From the NCBI RefSeq assembly GCF_028291725.1, contig NZ_JAQGNT010000066.1, positions 32,008 to 96,007 of the forward strand: a DNA stretch of 64,000 nucleotides, given 5' to 3'. This stretch comes from Hydrocarboniphaga sp. (GTDB lineage: Bacteria; Pseudomonadota; Gammaproteobacteria; Nevskiales; Nevskiaceae). Below are positions 7,132-14,927 of the stretch, piece by piece. The translations under genes and the position numbers were made by a program. Below the pieces are notes generated by a model. It was not told the DNA's origin, did no database searches, and saw nothing but the letters and a program-made list of their open reading frames with translations. Each line of letters begins with the position of its first letter. Positions within the stretch are counted from its first letter, which is position 1.

Positions 7132-7881
7132 ATGCCGAGTCGCCTGCCAATTCTGAGCCTGCTGCTTGCGGTGCCGCCGTGCTGGGCCGAGGTGCCCGAG
7201 TTCGACCGGCCCGGCATCTCGTTCCCGACCAGTACGATTCCGGTCGGCGGCTTCGCCATCGAGCAGGGCCTGCCGGACCTCAGCTACGACTCGGGCTCCG
7301 GCCTGCGGTCTACGCAGTACGGATTCGATACCGTGGTACGGGTCGGCGCTGCAGCTCATGCCGAGCTGCAGCTGATCACGGCGCTGTACAACCGCTTGGA
7401 TCAGCACGACACGTCCGGCAGCCACCATGCGGACGGCAGCGGCGATACCGGAGTCGCGCTCAAGCTCGGCCTGCCGGGCAATGACGGGCGGCGTTCGATG
7501 GCATTTCTCGGCAGCCTGATGTTCCCGACCGGAGACACCGAGTTCAGCGAAGGCAAGCCGACCGTGTCGCTGGGTACCAGCGCCAGCTTTGCGCTCGGCG
7601 ACCAGCAGGCGCTGTCGCTGTATGCCAATGTCGACCACAACGACGGCCGCAACACCTGGACGCTGTCGCCCGATGTTTCTTTCGAGCTGAGTGACACGGT
7701 CGGCGCCTTCGTCGAGGCCGGCGCGACCCTGGCCCGCGGCGATGACGACTACGTCGGTGGCGGCGGCTTCACCTGGCTGGTGCTGCCGAACGTGCAACTC
7801 GATGTCTATGCGGACCTGGGCCTGACAGCAAAGAGCACCGATCTGCAATCGGGTTTCGGTGTTTCGGTCTATTTCGAGTAG
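7132..7881 (+). CDS. Outer-membrane beta-barrel protein (phenol MetA-pathway type)
   Basis: Predicted outer-membrane protein of 249 residues with signal peptide (about 1-19, CWA/EV). The mature part is alternating amphipathic beta-strands ending with aromatic FGVSVYFE, a typical barrel C-terminus. Pattern FPTGDTEFSEGK, LGTSASFAL and GFGVSVYF fits the 'putative MetA-pathway of phenol degradation' transporter family, found widely and not reliably linked to phenol. GGGAG five bases before ATG supports the start. Substrate unknown. Followed 44 bases later by the HAD gene, possibly co-transcribed. Confidence 0.72.
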   Translation: MPSRLPILSLLLAVPPCWAEVPEFDRPGISFPTSTIPVGGFAIEQGLPDLSYDSGSGLRSTQYGFDTVVRVGAAAHAELQLITALYNRLDQHDTSGSHHADGSGDTGVALKLGLPGNDGRRSMAFLGSLMFPTGDTEFSEGKPTVSLGTSASFALGDQQALSLYANVDHNDGRNTWTLSPDVSFELSDTVGAFVEAGATLARGDDDYVGGGGFTWLVLPNVQLDVYADLGLTAKSTDLQSGFGVSVYFE

Positions 7882-7925
7882 GTTGACCTCGTGTAGGTCT
7901 ACTTCGAATAAAGGAGATCCGAACC

Positions 7926-8756
7926 ATGAGCATTCTGCAGCTGCCGCGGGCGCGGCCCAAGCTGATCCTGTTCGACTGGCATGCAACCCTGGTCGACACG
8001 ATGGATGCGATGTATTACGCGCTCGACGAAGTGCTGCCGCGGCTGGGCCCGCTCGGCCTGATCGAGCGCCTGGTCCCGCCCGGAAAATCGAAGACGCTGG
8101 AAGACGCCAAGCTGGTGCGCTATATCCGCGAACACGCCAGCCTGCATCCCAAAATCAAGTCCGAGCGGCGCATCTCGCGCACCGATATCTTCGAGCTGCT
8201 GTTCGGTGACGATGAGGATGCCAAGAAGATCGCGCACCGCGAATTCGATCACAGTTACGAGCGTTATTTCGGCGCGGTTAAACCGATGGAAGCCGGCGCC
8301 CGCGACCAGCTGCTGGCGCTGCGCGGCCTGGGGCTGAAGCTCGGCGTGCTGTCGAACCGAGCGCGCCGCTTCATGGCCCACGAGATCTACACCGTCGACA
8401 ACTGCGGTTGGCACGATCTGTTCGACACGATGGTCTGCGGCGACGACGTGGCGCGCCGCAAGCCCTTCCCCGACCTGATATTGAAAGCGCTGGAAGAAAC
8501 CGGTTTGCCCGCCGACGGCAGCTGCTGGTATGTGGGCGACAGCGCCAGCGACGTGGTCGCCGGCAACAACGCCGGCGTGACCTCGATCTTCTACAACGGC
8601 GCCGGCTGGGAGCCGGCCTGGATCGACAAGATCTTCCCCGGCACCGCGCGCTACCCGCACCGGCCGGACAGCGTGATCACCACGCTGGATGAGCTGGTCG
8701 GGCTCGCGCGGCAACTGCTGTTCGCCAATCGCGCCGAGAACGTGAAGAACCCGTAG
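7926..8756 (+). CDS. HAD-superfamily hydrolase
   Basis: Cytosolic phosphatase-like protein, 276 residues. Motif I is FDWHATLVDT (Asp17 nucleophile), motif II LGVLSNRAR, lysine region RRKPFPDL, motif III/IV YVGDSASDVVAGNNAG. The second aspartate of the usual DxD motif is replaced by His19, which would change the acid/base step. A long insertion (about 30-110) forms a helical cap of C1 type. AAGGAG nine bases before the ATG supports the start. The stop is the TAG of a repeat's GTAG head (8753-8756). Substrate unknown. Confidence 0.85.
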   Translation: MSILQLPRARPKLILFDWHATLVDTMDAMYYALDEVLPRLGPLGLIERLVPPGKSKTLEDAKLVRYIREHASLHPKIKSERRISRTDIFELLFGDDEDAKKIAHREFDHSYERYFGAVKPMEAGARDQLLALRGLGLKLGVLSNRARRFMAHEIYTVDNCGWHDLFDTMVCGDDVARRKPFPDLILKALEETGLPADGSCWYVGDSASDVVAGNNAGVTSIFYNGAGWEPAWIDKIFPGTARYPHRPDSVITTLDELVGLARQLLFANRAENVKNP

Positions 8757-8832
8757 GTCGGCAATCCCTTGCCGACGTGAGGCCTCGATTACGCATTGAA
8801 GGGTACACGTCGGCAAGGGATTGCCGACCTAC
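8753..8832. repeat. REPIN, GTCGGCAA family
   Basis: Head-to-head pair GTAGGTCGGCAATCCCTTGC ... CAAGGGATTGCCGACCTAC with GC-containing spacer GAGGCCTCGATTACGCATTG. Its first TAG ends the HAD gene. Confidence 0.9.
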
Positions 8833-8935
8833 GGTTCGAGCGCCTGTCGGTTTCATCATTCGAGACGCCGGCGCGACCGGCTACCATGTGCGGATTACGT
8901 AGCCGATCCATCAGACGATCCATCAAGACCTACCT

Positions 8936-10324
8936 GTGACCGAAAAATCAGGCCCCAGCAAAAAAGAGATCGCCCGCTGGCGCCAACAGCTGCTGCGCGT
9001 GCAGCGGATTTCCTGGCGCGATCTGGCCGCGACACTGGGGCCGGTGATCCTGATCAGCGCCGCCGCTATCGCCGCGACGCTGCACTTCGTCAGGCCCGCG
9101 CCGCCCAGCCGGCTGGTCATGGCGGGCGGCGCCGAGAGCAGCAACTTCAGAGCCGTTGCCGTCAAATACAAGGCGATCCTGGCGCGCAACGGCATCGATC
9201 TCGAGATCGTGCCGTCGAAAGGCTCGCTGGACAATCTCGGCATGCTCACCGACCCGGACAGCGGTGTCGACATCGCGCTGGTCCAGGCCGGCGTCACCAC
9301 CAAGGCCGACACCAGCGACCTGATCTCGCTCGGCAGCATGTTCCCGCAGCCGCTGATAGTGTTCTACCGCAGCGCCAAGCCGGTTACGCGCCTGTCCGAG
9401 CTGGAGGGCAAGCGCCTCGCCATCGGCGGCGAAGGCACCGGCACGCGTTTTCTCGCGCTCGCACTGCTGAAAGCCAACGGCATCGAGCCAGGCGACAAAA
9501 CCACGCTGCTCGATCTCGAAGGCGAAGACGCACGCAAGGCACTGCTGTCGCGCCAGGTCGACGCGATCTTCCTGTCCGGCGACTCCAGCAGCATCGCGAT
9601 CCTGCGTGAGCTGATGCACGCCGACGCCGTGCGGCTGTTCGACTTCGTACAGGCCGACGCCTATGAGCGCCGCTTTCGCTACCTGAGCAAATTGCAGCTG
9701 CCCGCCGGCACTTTCGATCTCGGCGAGAATCTGCCGCCGCAGCCGCTGACCATGCTCGCGCCGTCGGTAGAGCTGCTCGCGCATTCCGAACTGCATCCGG
9801 CCCTGTCCGACCTGCTGGTGGAAGCCGCGCATGAAGTGCACGGCAAAGGCACGCTGCTGGCCAATCCCGGCGAATTCCCGTCGCCGGCGCAACACGACTA
9901 CCCGATCGGCAACGACGCGGCGCGCTATTACAAATCCGGCAAGGGCATCGCGTATCGCTATCTGCCGTTCTGGCTGGCCAGCCTGGTCAGCCGCGCCGCG
10001 GTGATCCTGGTGCCGGTCCTGGTGGTGCTGATCCCGGGCCTGCGCTACGCGCCCAACCTGTATGGCTGGCGCATCAACAGCCGCATCTACAAGCGCTATG
10101 GCGAGCTGATGACGCTGGAGCGTGCCGCGCTGCAGCCGATCACGCCGGAGCAGCGCGCGGCCCTGCTGACCCGGCTGGACGAGATCGAGAAAGCGATCAT
10201 CAGCTTCAATACACCCGGCGCCTTTGCCGACCAGATCTACGTGCTGAGACGCCACATCCGCTTCGTGCGCGAGAACCTGGCGCAGAACACCGGCAGCGGC
10301 CTGGCTCACCCGGCAAACCCGTAG
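8936..10324 (+). CDS. Membrane-anchored TAXI-family TRAP solute-binding protein
   Basis: 462-residue protein of the TAXI (TRAP-associated extracytoplasmic immunogenic) family, which binds small carboxylate-type solutes in the periplasm. Hydrophobic anchor at about 33-53 followed by the binding domain (about 60-335) with the pattern RLVMAGGAESSNF, VDIALVQAGV, GKRLAIGGEGTGTR; a second hydrophobic segment at about 352-376 and a helical cytosolic-looking tail with LDEIEKAI. The tail and second helix are not part of a simple binding protein and suggest a sensor or a protein tethered at both ends. Start is GTG. No TRAP permease genes are next to it. The stop is a repeat's TAG. Confidence 0.82.
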   Translation: MTEKSGPSKKEIARWRQQLLRVQRISWRDLAATLGPVILISAAAIAATLHFVRPAPPSRLVMAGGAESSNFRAVAVKYKAILARNGIDLEIVPSKGSLDNLGMLTDPDSGVDIALVQAGVTTKADTSDLISLGSMFPQPLIVFYRSAKPVTRLSELEGKRLAIGGEGTGTRFLALALLKANGIEPGDKTTLLDLEGEDARKALLSRQVDAIFLSGDSSSIAILRELMHADAVRLFDFVQADAYERRFRYLSKLQLPAGTFDLGENLPPQPLTMLAPSVELLAHSELHPALSDLLVEAAHEVHGKGTLLANPGEFPSPAQHDYPIGNDAARYYKSGKGIAYRYLPFWLASLVSRAAVILVPVLVVLIPGLRYAPNLYGWRINSRIYKRYGELMTLERAALQPITPEQRAALLTRLDEIEKAIISFNTPGAFADQIYVLRRHIRFVRENLAQNTGSGLAHPANP

Positions 10325-10399
10325 GTCGGCAATCCTTTGCCGACGTGAAGCCTTCGTTGCGCATCGACCGTACACGTCGGCAAGGGATTGCCGACCTAC
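10321..10399. repeat. REPIN, GTCGGCAA family
   Basis: GTAGGTCGGCAATCCTTTGC ... CAAGGGATTGCCGACCTAC, lying exactly between convergent genes; its left TAG is the stop of the TAXI protein gene. Confidence 0.9.
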
Positions 10400-10406
10400 G
10401 GATGAC

Positions 10407-10706
10407 CTACCCGGCACCGCCCATCTGCTGCCAGATCTCGGCCGGAATCGCGTAGGCCTTGTTCAGCGCCTCGTGATCGGCGATCCCGTTGAGTTCTTTC
10501 TGGATCACGTAGCCGTACAGCGTCGCCGCCGCTTCGCGTACCAGATCCTCACGCTGCTGATAGCGGTTCTTCGGGCCGTCGCGATCGAAAGCCGCCAGCT
10601 CGTCCAGCGCCTGTTGCAGCTTGCGGCCAGCCAGGCCGAGCGCGGTGGCGGTCTCGCCGCGAATCAGCACCGCAAACTCGTCGAACGGATCTCGGCGTTT
10701 GATCAT
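10407..10706 (-). CDS. Hypothetical protein, 99 residues
   Basis: Small, mostly helical cytosolic protein beginning MIKRRDPFDEFAVLIRGE. The frame continues upstream to 10808 but the N-terminal extension is low-quality (Arg/Ala/Pro-rich), so the internal ATG at 10706 is preferred. No family recognised with certainty. Convergent with the TAXI gene across a REPIN. Confidence 0.6.
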   Translation of the reverse strand: MIKRRDPFDEFAVLIRGETATALGLAGRKLQQALDELAAFDRDGPKNRYQQREDLVREAAATLYGYVIQKELNGIADHEALNKAYAIPAEIWQQMGGAG

Positions 10707-10928
10707 GTCGTCTCGCCGCGGCGCGGGTGCCGCTGAAGCCGATTCTATCGCATCGAGCTTGCAGCTCCGGGCACGGCACGGCTTCGGGCGCTGTGTGAAC
10801 TGGCGCACGTCGCGAGCAGGGCTTCGTGAGCCGCGCCCTGCGCCCGTTACGTCCTACCCATCGACAGGAACGGTTCTGATGGTTTCTGGCTTGTTACAAA
10901 AAACCGAAGGGTGCACAAGGAGATTCAC

Positions 10929-12569
10929 ATGTCGAACGGAATGAATTATCTGGCGGTATGGCGCAGCGGCAGTGGCGGCCAATGGTGGTCCACCGGCCTG
11001 ACCACGACGGACTTCAAGGCGAAGGACAAGGACTACTTCGACAAGGGCTATCGCCTGAGCAGCATGCGCATCGAGCCCAGCGGCCGGATGACCGGCGTCT
11101 GGCATCCCGGCAGCGGCGCGCAATGGTGGGCGACCGGCCTCAGCGTCGATGCGTTCAAGGCCAAGGACAAAGGCTATTTCGACCAGGGCCTGCGTCTGGT
11201 CGATATCGAAGTCCACAACGGCCAGTTGTCCGGTGTATGGCGGCCCGGCAGCGGCGGCCAATGGTGGGCCACCGGCCTGAGTTCCGAAGAGTTCAAGGCC
11301 AAGGACAAGGGCTATTTCGACCAGGGCTATCGGCTGATCTGCATGCGCATCGCCGACGGAAAGTTTACCGGCGTCTGGCATCCGGGCAGCGGCGCGCAGT
11401 GGTGGGTCGCCGGGCTGAGTTCCACCGATTTCAAGGCCAAGGACCAGGCCTATTTCGACCAGGGCCTGCGCCTCGCCGACATCGAGATCCACGATGGAAA
11501 ATTCTACGGCGTGTGGCGCCCCGGCAGCGGCGCGCAATGGTGGTCCTACGGCAACGATCTTGAAATGGCCAAGGGCCGTGACCGCCACTATTTCGACAGC
11601 GGCCTGCGACTGACGAAAATGTTTCCGTACGTGGGCAACTGCGACAGCGACTGCCTGAACCAGGTGGTGATGCCGACGGGCAGCTACAACTACGGCATCA
11701 CCAGCACCGCGCTGCATTGCAAGGGCCTGCCGGGCAGCGCCGGCACGCCGGCACCGGGCGCGGTGGTTGCGTATCGCTGGCCCTGCCTGACGTTCGACGG
11801 ATCGGTGCGGCTGGCGCGCATGTCGGCGCTCGAATTCAAGGACGCGGGCCTGTTCACGCTGCCGTTCACCGATGCAGCCGTCAAGATGCATGGCCCCTGG
11901 GAATACAGCCCCGGCAGCTGGCATCACGCGATCGATTTCAGCCGCGACGACACCCACAGCTTCGAGGTCAAGGCTGCCGCCGCCGGCACCGTGATCTTCA
12001 TCGGCTGGGACGCGTGGTCGGGCAATACGATGGTCGTCAGTCACGACTCGGGCGGCGTCAAGGACGCGTTCCGCACCATCTACATGCATCTGCGCAACGG
12101 GCCGCAGCACGATGCGGATCAGAGCTGGAACTCGTCGGTTCCCATTTTGAAGGAGCCGCAGCTTTCGCAGTTCAAAACCTACCTGAAGGCGATCGGCTGC
12201 CCGCAGGGCGGGCCCTATCATCCCGATCCGGCGTACTGGGGAAGCGATGCCGACAAGATCAACATGAGCCTGCTCGGCAAGCAGGTCGCCGCCGGCAGCG
12301 TGATCGCGCACGCCGGCTGCACCGGGCCGGGCGGTGCCGGCAGCACCAGCGACAAGCCGGGCTATGTCTGGAGCCCGCACGTCAACACGCATCTGCACAT
12401 CTTCTTCTCGCGCCGCGACACCACCGACAACGAGTGGTACTTCATCGATCCCTTCGGCATCTACGCTTCGAACAGCGATGGCTGCTATCCCGGCTTCAAC
12501 GAAGCGATCACGACGCCCTGCGCACGCTATCCGGTCGCGTGGAAAGGCAGAAAAGCGCAGTACCCGTAG
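10929..12569 (+). CDS. M23 metalloendopeptidase with five N-terminal tandem repeats
   Basis: 546-residue protein with two parts. Residues 1-225: five repeats of about 45 residues with the core GSGxQWWxTGL...FKAKDKxYFDQGxRL, matching the bacterial tandem-repeat domain (BTRD1) known from polyglycine hydrolases. Residues about 320-500: peptidase M23/LasA fold with HHAIDF (first zinc His and Asp) and HLHIFF (HxH zinc ligand), expected to cut glycine-containing peptide cross-bridges. AAGGAG six bases before the ATG at 10929 fixes the start; a GTG six codons earlier is less likely. No signal peptide is seen, unusual for a wall-active enzyme. A strong terminator follows. Confidence 0.83.
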   Translation: MSNGMNYLAVWRSGSGGQWWSTGLTTTDFKAKDKDYFDKGYRLSSMRIEPSGRMTGVWHPGSGAQWWATGLSVDAFKAKDKGYFDQGLRLVDIEVHNGQLSGVWRPGSGGQWWATGLSSEEFKAKDKGYFDQGYRLICMRIADGKFTGVWHPGSGAQWWVAGLSSTDFKAKDQAYFDQGLRLADIEIHDGKFYGVWRPGSGAQWWSYGNDLEMAKGRDRHYFDSGLRLTKMFPYVGNCDSDCLNQVVMPTGSYNYGITSTALHCKGLPGSAGTPAPGAVVAYRWPCLTFDGSVRLARMSALEFKDAGLFTLPFTDAAVKMHGPWEYSPGSWHHAIDFSRDDTHSFEVKAAAAGTVIFIGWDAWSGNTMVVSHDSGGVKDAFRTIYMHLRNGPQHDADQSWNSSVPILKEPQLSQFKTYLKAIGCPQGGPYHPDPAYWGSDADKINMSLLGKQVAAGSVIAHAGCTGPGGAGSTSDKPGYVWSPHVNTHLHIFFSRRDTTDNEWYFIDPFGIYASNSDGCYPGFNEAITTPCARYPVAWKGRKAQYP

Positions 12570-12570
12570 C

Positions 12571-12600
12571 AAAAAAGGGCAGCGAAAGCTGCCCTTTTTA
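12571..12600. terminator. Bidirectional intrinsic terminator
   Basis: A-run, GGGCAGC-GAAA-GCTGCCC (12577-12594), T-run. Works for the M23 gene on plus and for the CocE-like gene on minus. Confidence 0.92.
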
Positions 12601-12626
12601 TTGCGGCGCGTCGGTGACCGGATCAG

Positions 12627-14927
12627 TCATTTGCGAACCGGCAGCTCGATATAGCTGCCGCCGTACCAGCGGATACGCAAGGGCGGCTTGCCGTCGGCGA
12701 GGGTCTCTTCGCCGACGTTCTTGCCCGAGCCGTAGTTGATCTCGCGATCCGGCCGCTGGTTGACGCCGAGCACCAGCACCACGCGGCTGCCAGCCTGCAG
12801 CCGGCGGCTGCCGAGCTGCTCGCTGCTGAACTTAAGCAACTGCCGCTCGCCCGCTCTGAGCAAGTGCCGGCTGGCCTGATCCGCGGCATAGCTGGCGCGG
12901 AATTCGTAAGGATCGGCCAGCTGCAGATAGTCGCCGTTGGCCATCAGCTCGTAGAGCGTGACATTCAGATCCAGATCCTGCCGGTTCATCACGAAATCGA
13001 GCTGGCCCGACAGCAGGCCGCTGATTTCAGTCGCCTCCTTCAGCGGCTCGCTGACGAAGCCCAGCGCATCATTCAGCGGCAGGTTCCTGCTCAGGATGTC
13101 AGTGGTCGGCGGCTGCGTAACGATGCTGCGATCGGCGAGCTTCACGGTCTGCTCGATCAGCTGCGTGTCCGCCGGCAGCTTGGACGACAGGCGCGGCTGG
13201 CCGCTCTTGTCCGCGATATCCAGATACAACTTCAGCGTCGCATTGGCCATCGCCGCGATCGTCGGCGCATGCCGCCATTCGTTGGCGCCCATGAGCTGGT
13301 AGTTGATCCGGTCCTTCAGCAGCGCCGGCCTGCCGGCAGCCTTGAACACAGAGTCGAACCAGTCCAGACGCAGTTCGCGCAGATCGATCAGCGCCGCATT
13401 GTCGACGGTGTAGCCGCGCAGCGCGCCGGCGGGCCGGGCCAGAACCGTGGCATTGTCGTAAGGCCCGATCAGCAGCGTGTGGTTCGCGTCCGGCTTGTAG
13501 CGCAGATGCTCGCTGAAGTAGTACAGCGCGCCGACTTCAGCGCTGGAGTAATAGCCGGCCGTCGACAGCACCGGGATATCGAGCTTGGCGAACTGCTCGC
13601 GGTACGGCACGTACTTCTGCCACCAGCGGTCGTAGCTCGGATGGGTCAGCCAGGTTCGGAAGACCGAGCCTACTGCCGCATCCGGCAATTTCGCGACACG
13701 GTCCAGCGAACGATAAGCCTTGCCGCTCTTGTACCAGGCCTGGTCGAGCGCGGCCCAGCGTGCTTCGTCGCGGCTGATGTCGTCGACGCCGTGCACATTG
13801 GTGTAGGCCCAGCGCAGCGAGCTGTTCTTGAACACCCGGCCTTCGCTCGGGAAGCTGATGCCGGGCGCCATCGCGTCGGAGGTCGCGATGGCCTTCAGCG
13901 CCGCCGGCATGCGCTTGGCCGCGGCCCAGGCGGCAAAGCCGCTGTAGCCGCCGCCGATCATGCCGACGCGGCCGTCGCTCCAGGGCTGCGCGGTAATCCA
14001 CTGGATCACCGCGCGCGCGTCTTCGCCGTCGTGCTGAAACGGCACGAAGCGGGCGCTGCGGGCTTTGCTGTTGCCGGGTGCCGCGTCGTCGACCGGCGGA
14101 TTCTTGCCGCGCGCATACGCGACAATGCCGACATAGCCGTGCGACGCGGCCGCCCTGGCGTCGTCCTGGGTGACGAAGATGGTGAATTCGAGCAGGGCTG
14201 GCAGGCGCCCGGGCGCGTTCTTCGGCCGTACCAGACGCGCATACAGCCTGGCGCCACCAGCGCCCTTGATCGGCACGCTCTCCTCGACGACATAGCGCTG
14301 CGCGTCATCCTCCGCGGCCAAGCTGTCGGCCAGCGATCCGAAGCTGCGATAAGCCGCAAACGACAGGTAGCTGCGGATCAGCTCAATGGCCTCTGCCTGG
14401 CTCACGCCAGGGCGGGTTCGCTGGCGGTCGAAGGATCTCTGCAGCGCGTCCTGATACGACGACAGCGGCGTATGCATCCAGGACGTGACCGTGTACGCAT
14501 CGCGGTCGCCGAGCTTCGGCACGACATCGCGAAAGGATTCGGTGAAGGCCTGCGCGAACGGCACCGCGTCGCCGGTCTCGATCGCCTTGGCGTGAGCGTA
14601 CAGATCGATCAGCAGGCTGCGGCCGGGCGCGCGGCCCGCGTCGATCGCGCGGCGCCGGTCCGCCAGGATCTGCCGCGTATCGTTGGCGGCCAGGTAATTG
14701 CCGGCGACCAGCTGCAGGGCGGACAAGGTCGCCAGGTAGCGTTCGATATCCGCGTCCTGGTACACCGGCAGAACCCGTTCGGCGAGATCGCGCATCACCG
14801 CGGGGGTGTTCGGATCGACCGCGCTCGCCGGGGCTTTGAAATCGAAGTTCTGCGCCAGCGCGGCCGCAGGCGCGCTGGCGATCATCAGCAGCAGAAAGCG
14901 CAGCGATTGTGCCAGACGCGCGGTCAT
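12627..14927 (-). CDS. CocE/NonD-type alpha/beta hydrolase homologue, probably catalytically inactive
   Basis: Exported protein of 766 residues with signal peptide (about 1-25, ALAQ). N-terminal helical region to ~210, then a hydrolase fold with CocE/X-Pro-peptidase landmarks and a C-terminal jelly-roll-like domain (about 560-766, ending YIELPVRK). The three catalytic positions all look changed: GGGYSGF (325-331) has Gly327 where the family has Ser, AGYYSS has Ser461 where Asp is expected, and IGPYDN has Asn492 where the family has GPWxH. It therefore looks like a pseudoenzyme, perhaps a binding protein. It is last in a four-gene chain joined by ATGA overlaps (shared bases 14925-14929 with the ABC gene), so it is tied to the glucan locus. 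Confidence 0.82.
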   Translation of the reverse strand: MTARLAQSLRFLLLMIASAPAAALAQNFDFKAPASAVDPNTPAVMRDLAERVLPVYQDADIERYLATLSALQLVAGNYLAANDTRQILADRRRAIDAGRAPGRSLLIDLYAHAKAIETGDAVPFAQAFTESFRDVVPKLGDRDAYTVTSWMHTPLSSYQDALQRSFDRQRTRPGVSQAEAIELIRSYLSFAAYRSFGSLADSLAAEDDAQRYVVEESVPIKGAGGARLYARLVRPKNAPGRLPALLEFTIFVTQDDARAAASHGYVGIVAYARGKNPPVDDAAPGNSKARSARFVPFQHDGEDARAVIQWITAQPWSDGRVGMIGGGYSGFAAWAAAKRMPAALKAIATSDAMAPGISFPSEGRVFKNSSLRWAYTNVHGVDDISRDEARWAALDQAWYKSGKAYRSLDRVAKLPDAAVGSVFRTWLTHPSYDRWWQKYVPYREQFAKLDIPVLSTAGYYSSAEVGALYYFSEHLRYKPDANHTLLIGPYDNATVLARPAGALRGYTVDNAALIDLRELRLDWFDSVFKAAGRPALLKDRINYQLMGANEWRHAPTIAAMANATLKLYLDIADKSGQPRLSSKLPADTQLIEQTVKLADRSIVTQPPTTDILSRNLPLNDALGFVSEPLKEATEISGLLSGQLDFVMNRQDLDLNVTLYELMANGDYLQLADPYEFRASYAADQASRHLLRAGERQLLKFSSEQLGSRRLQAGSRVVLVLGVNQRPDREINYGSGKNVGEETLADGKPPLRIRWYGGSYIELPVRK

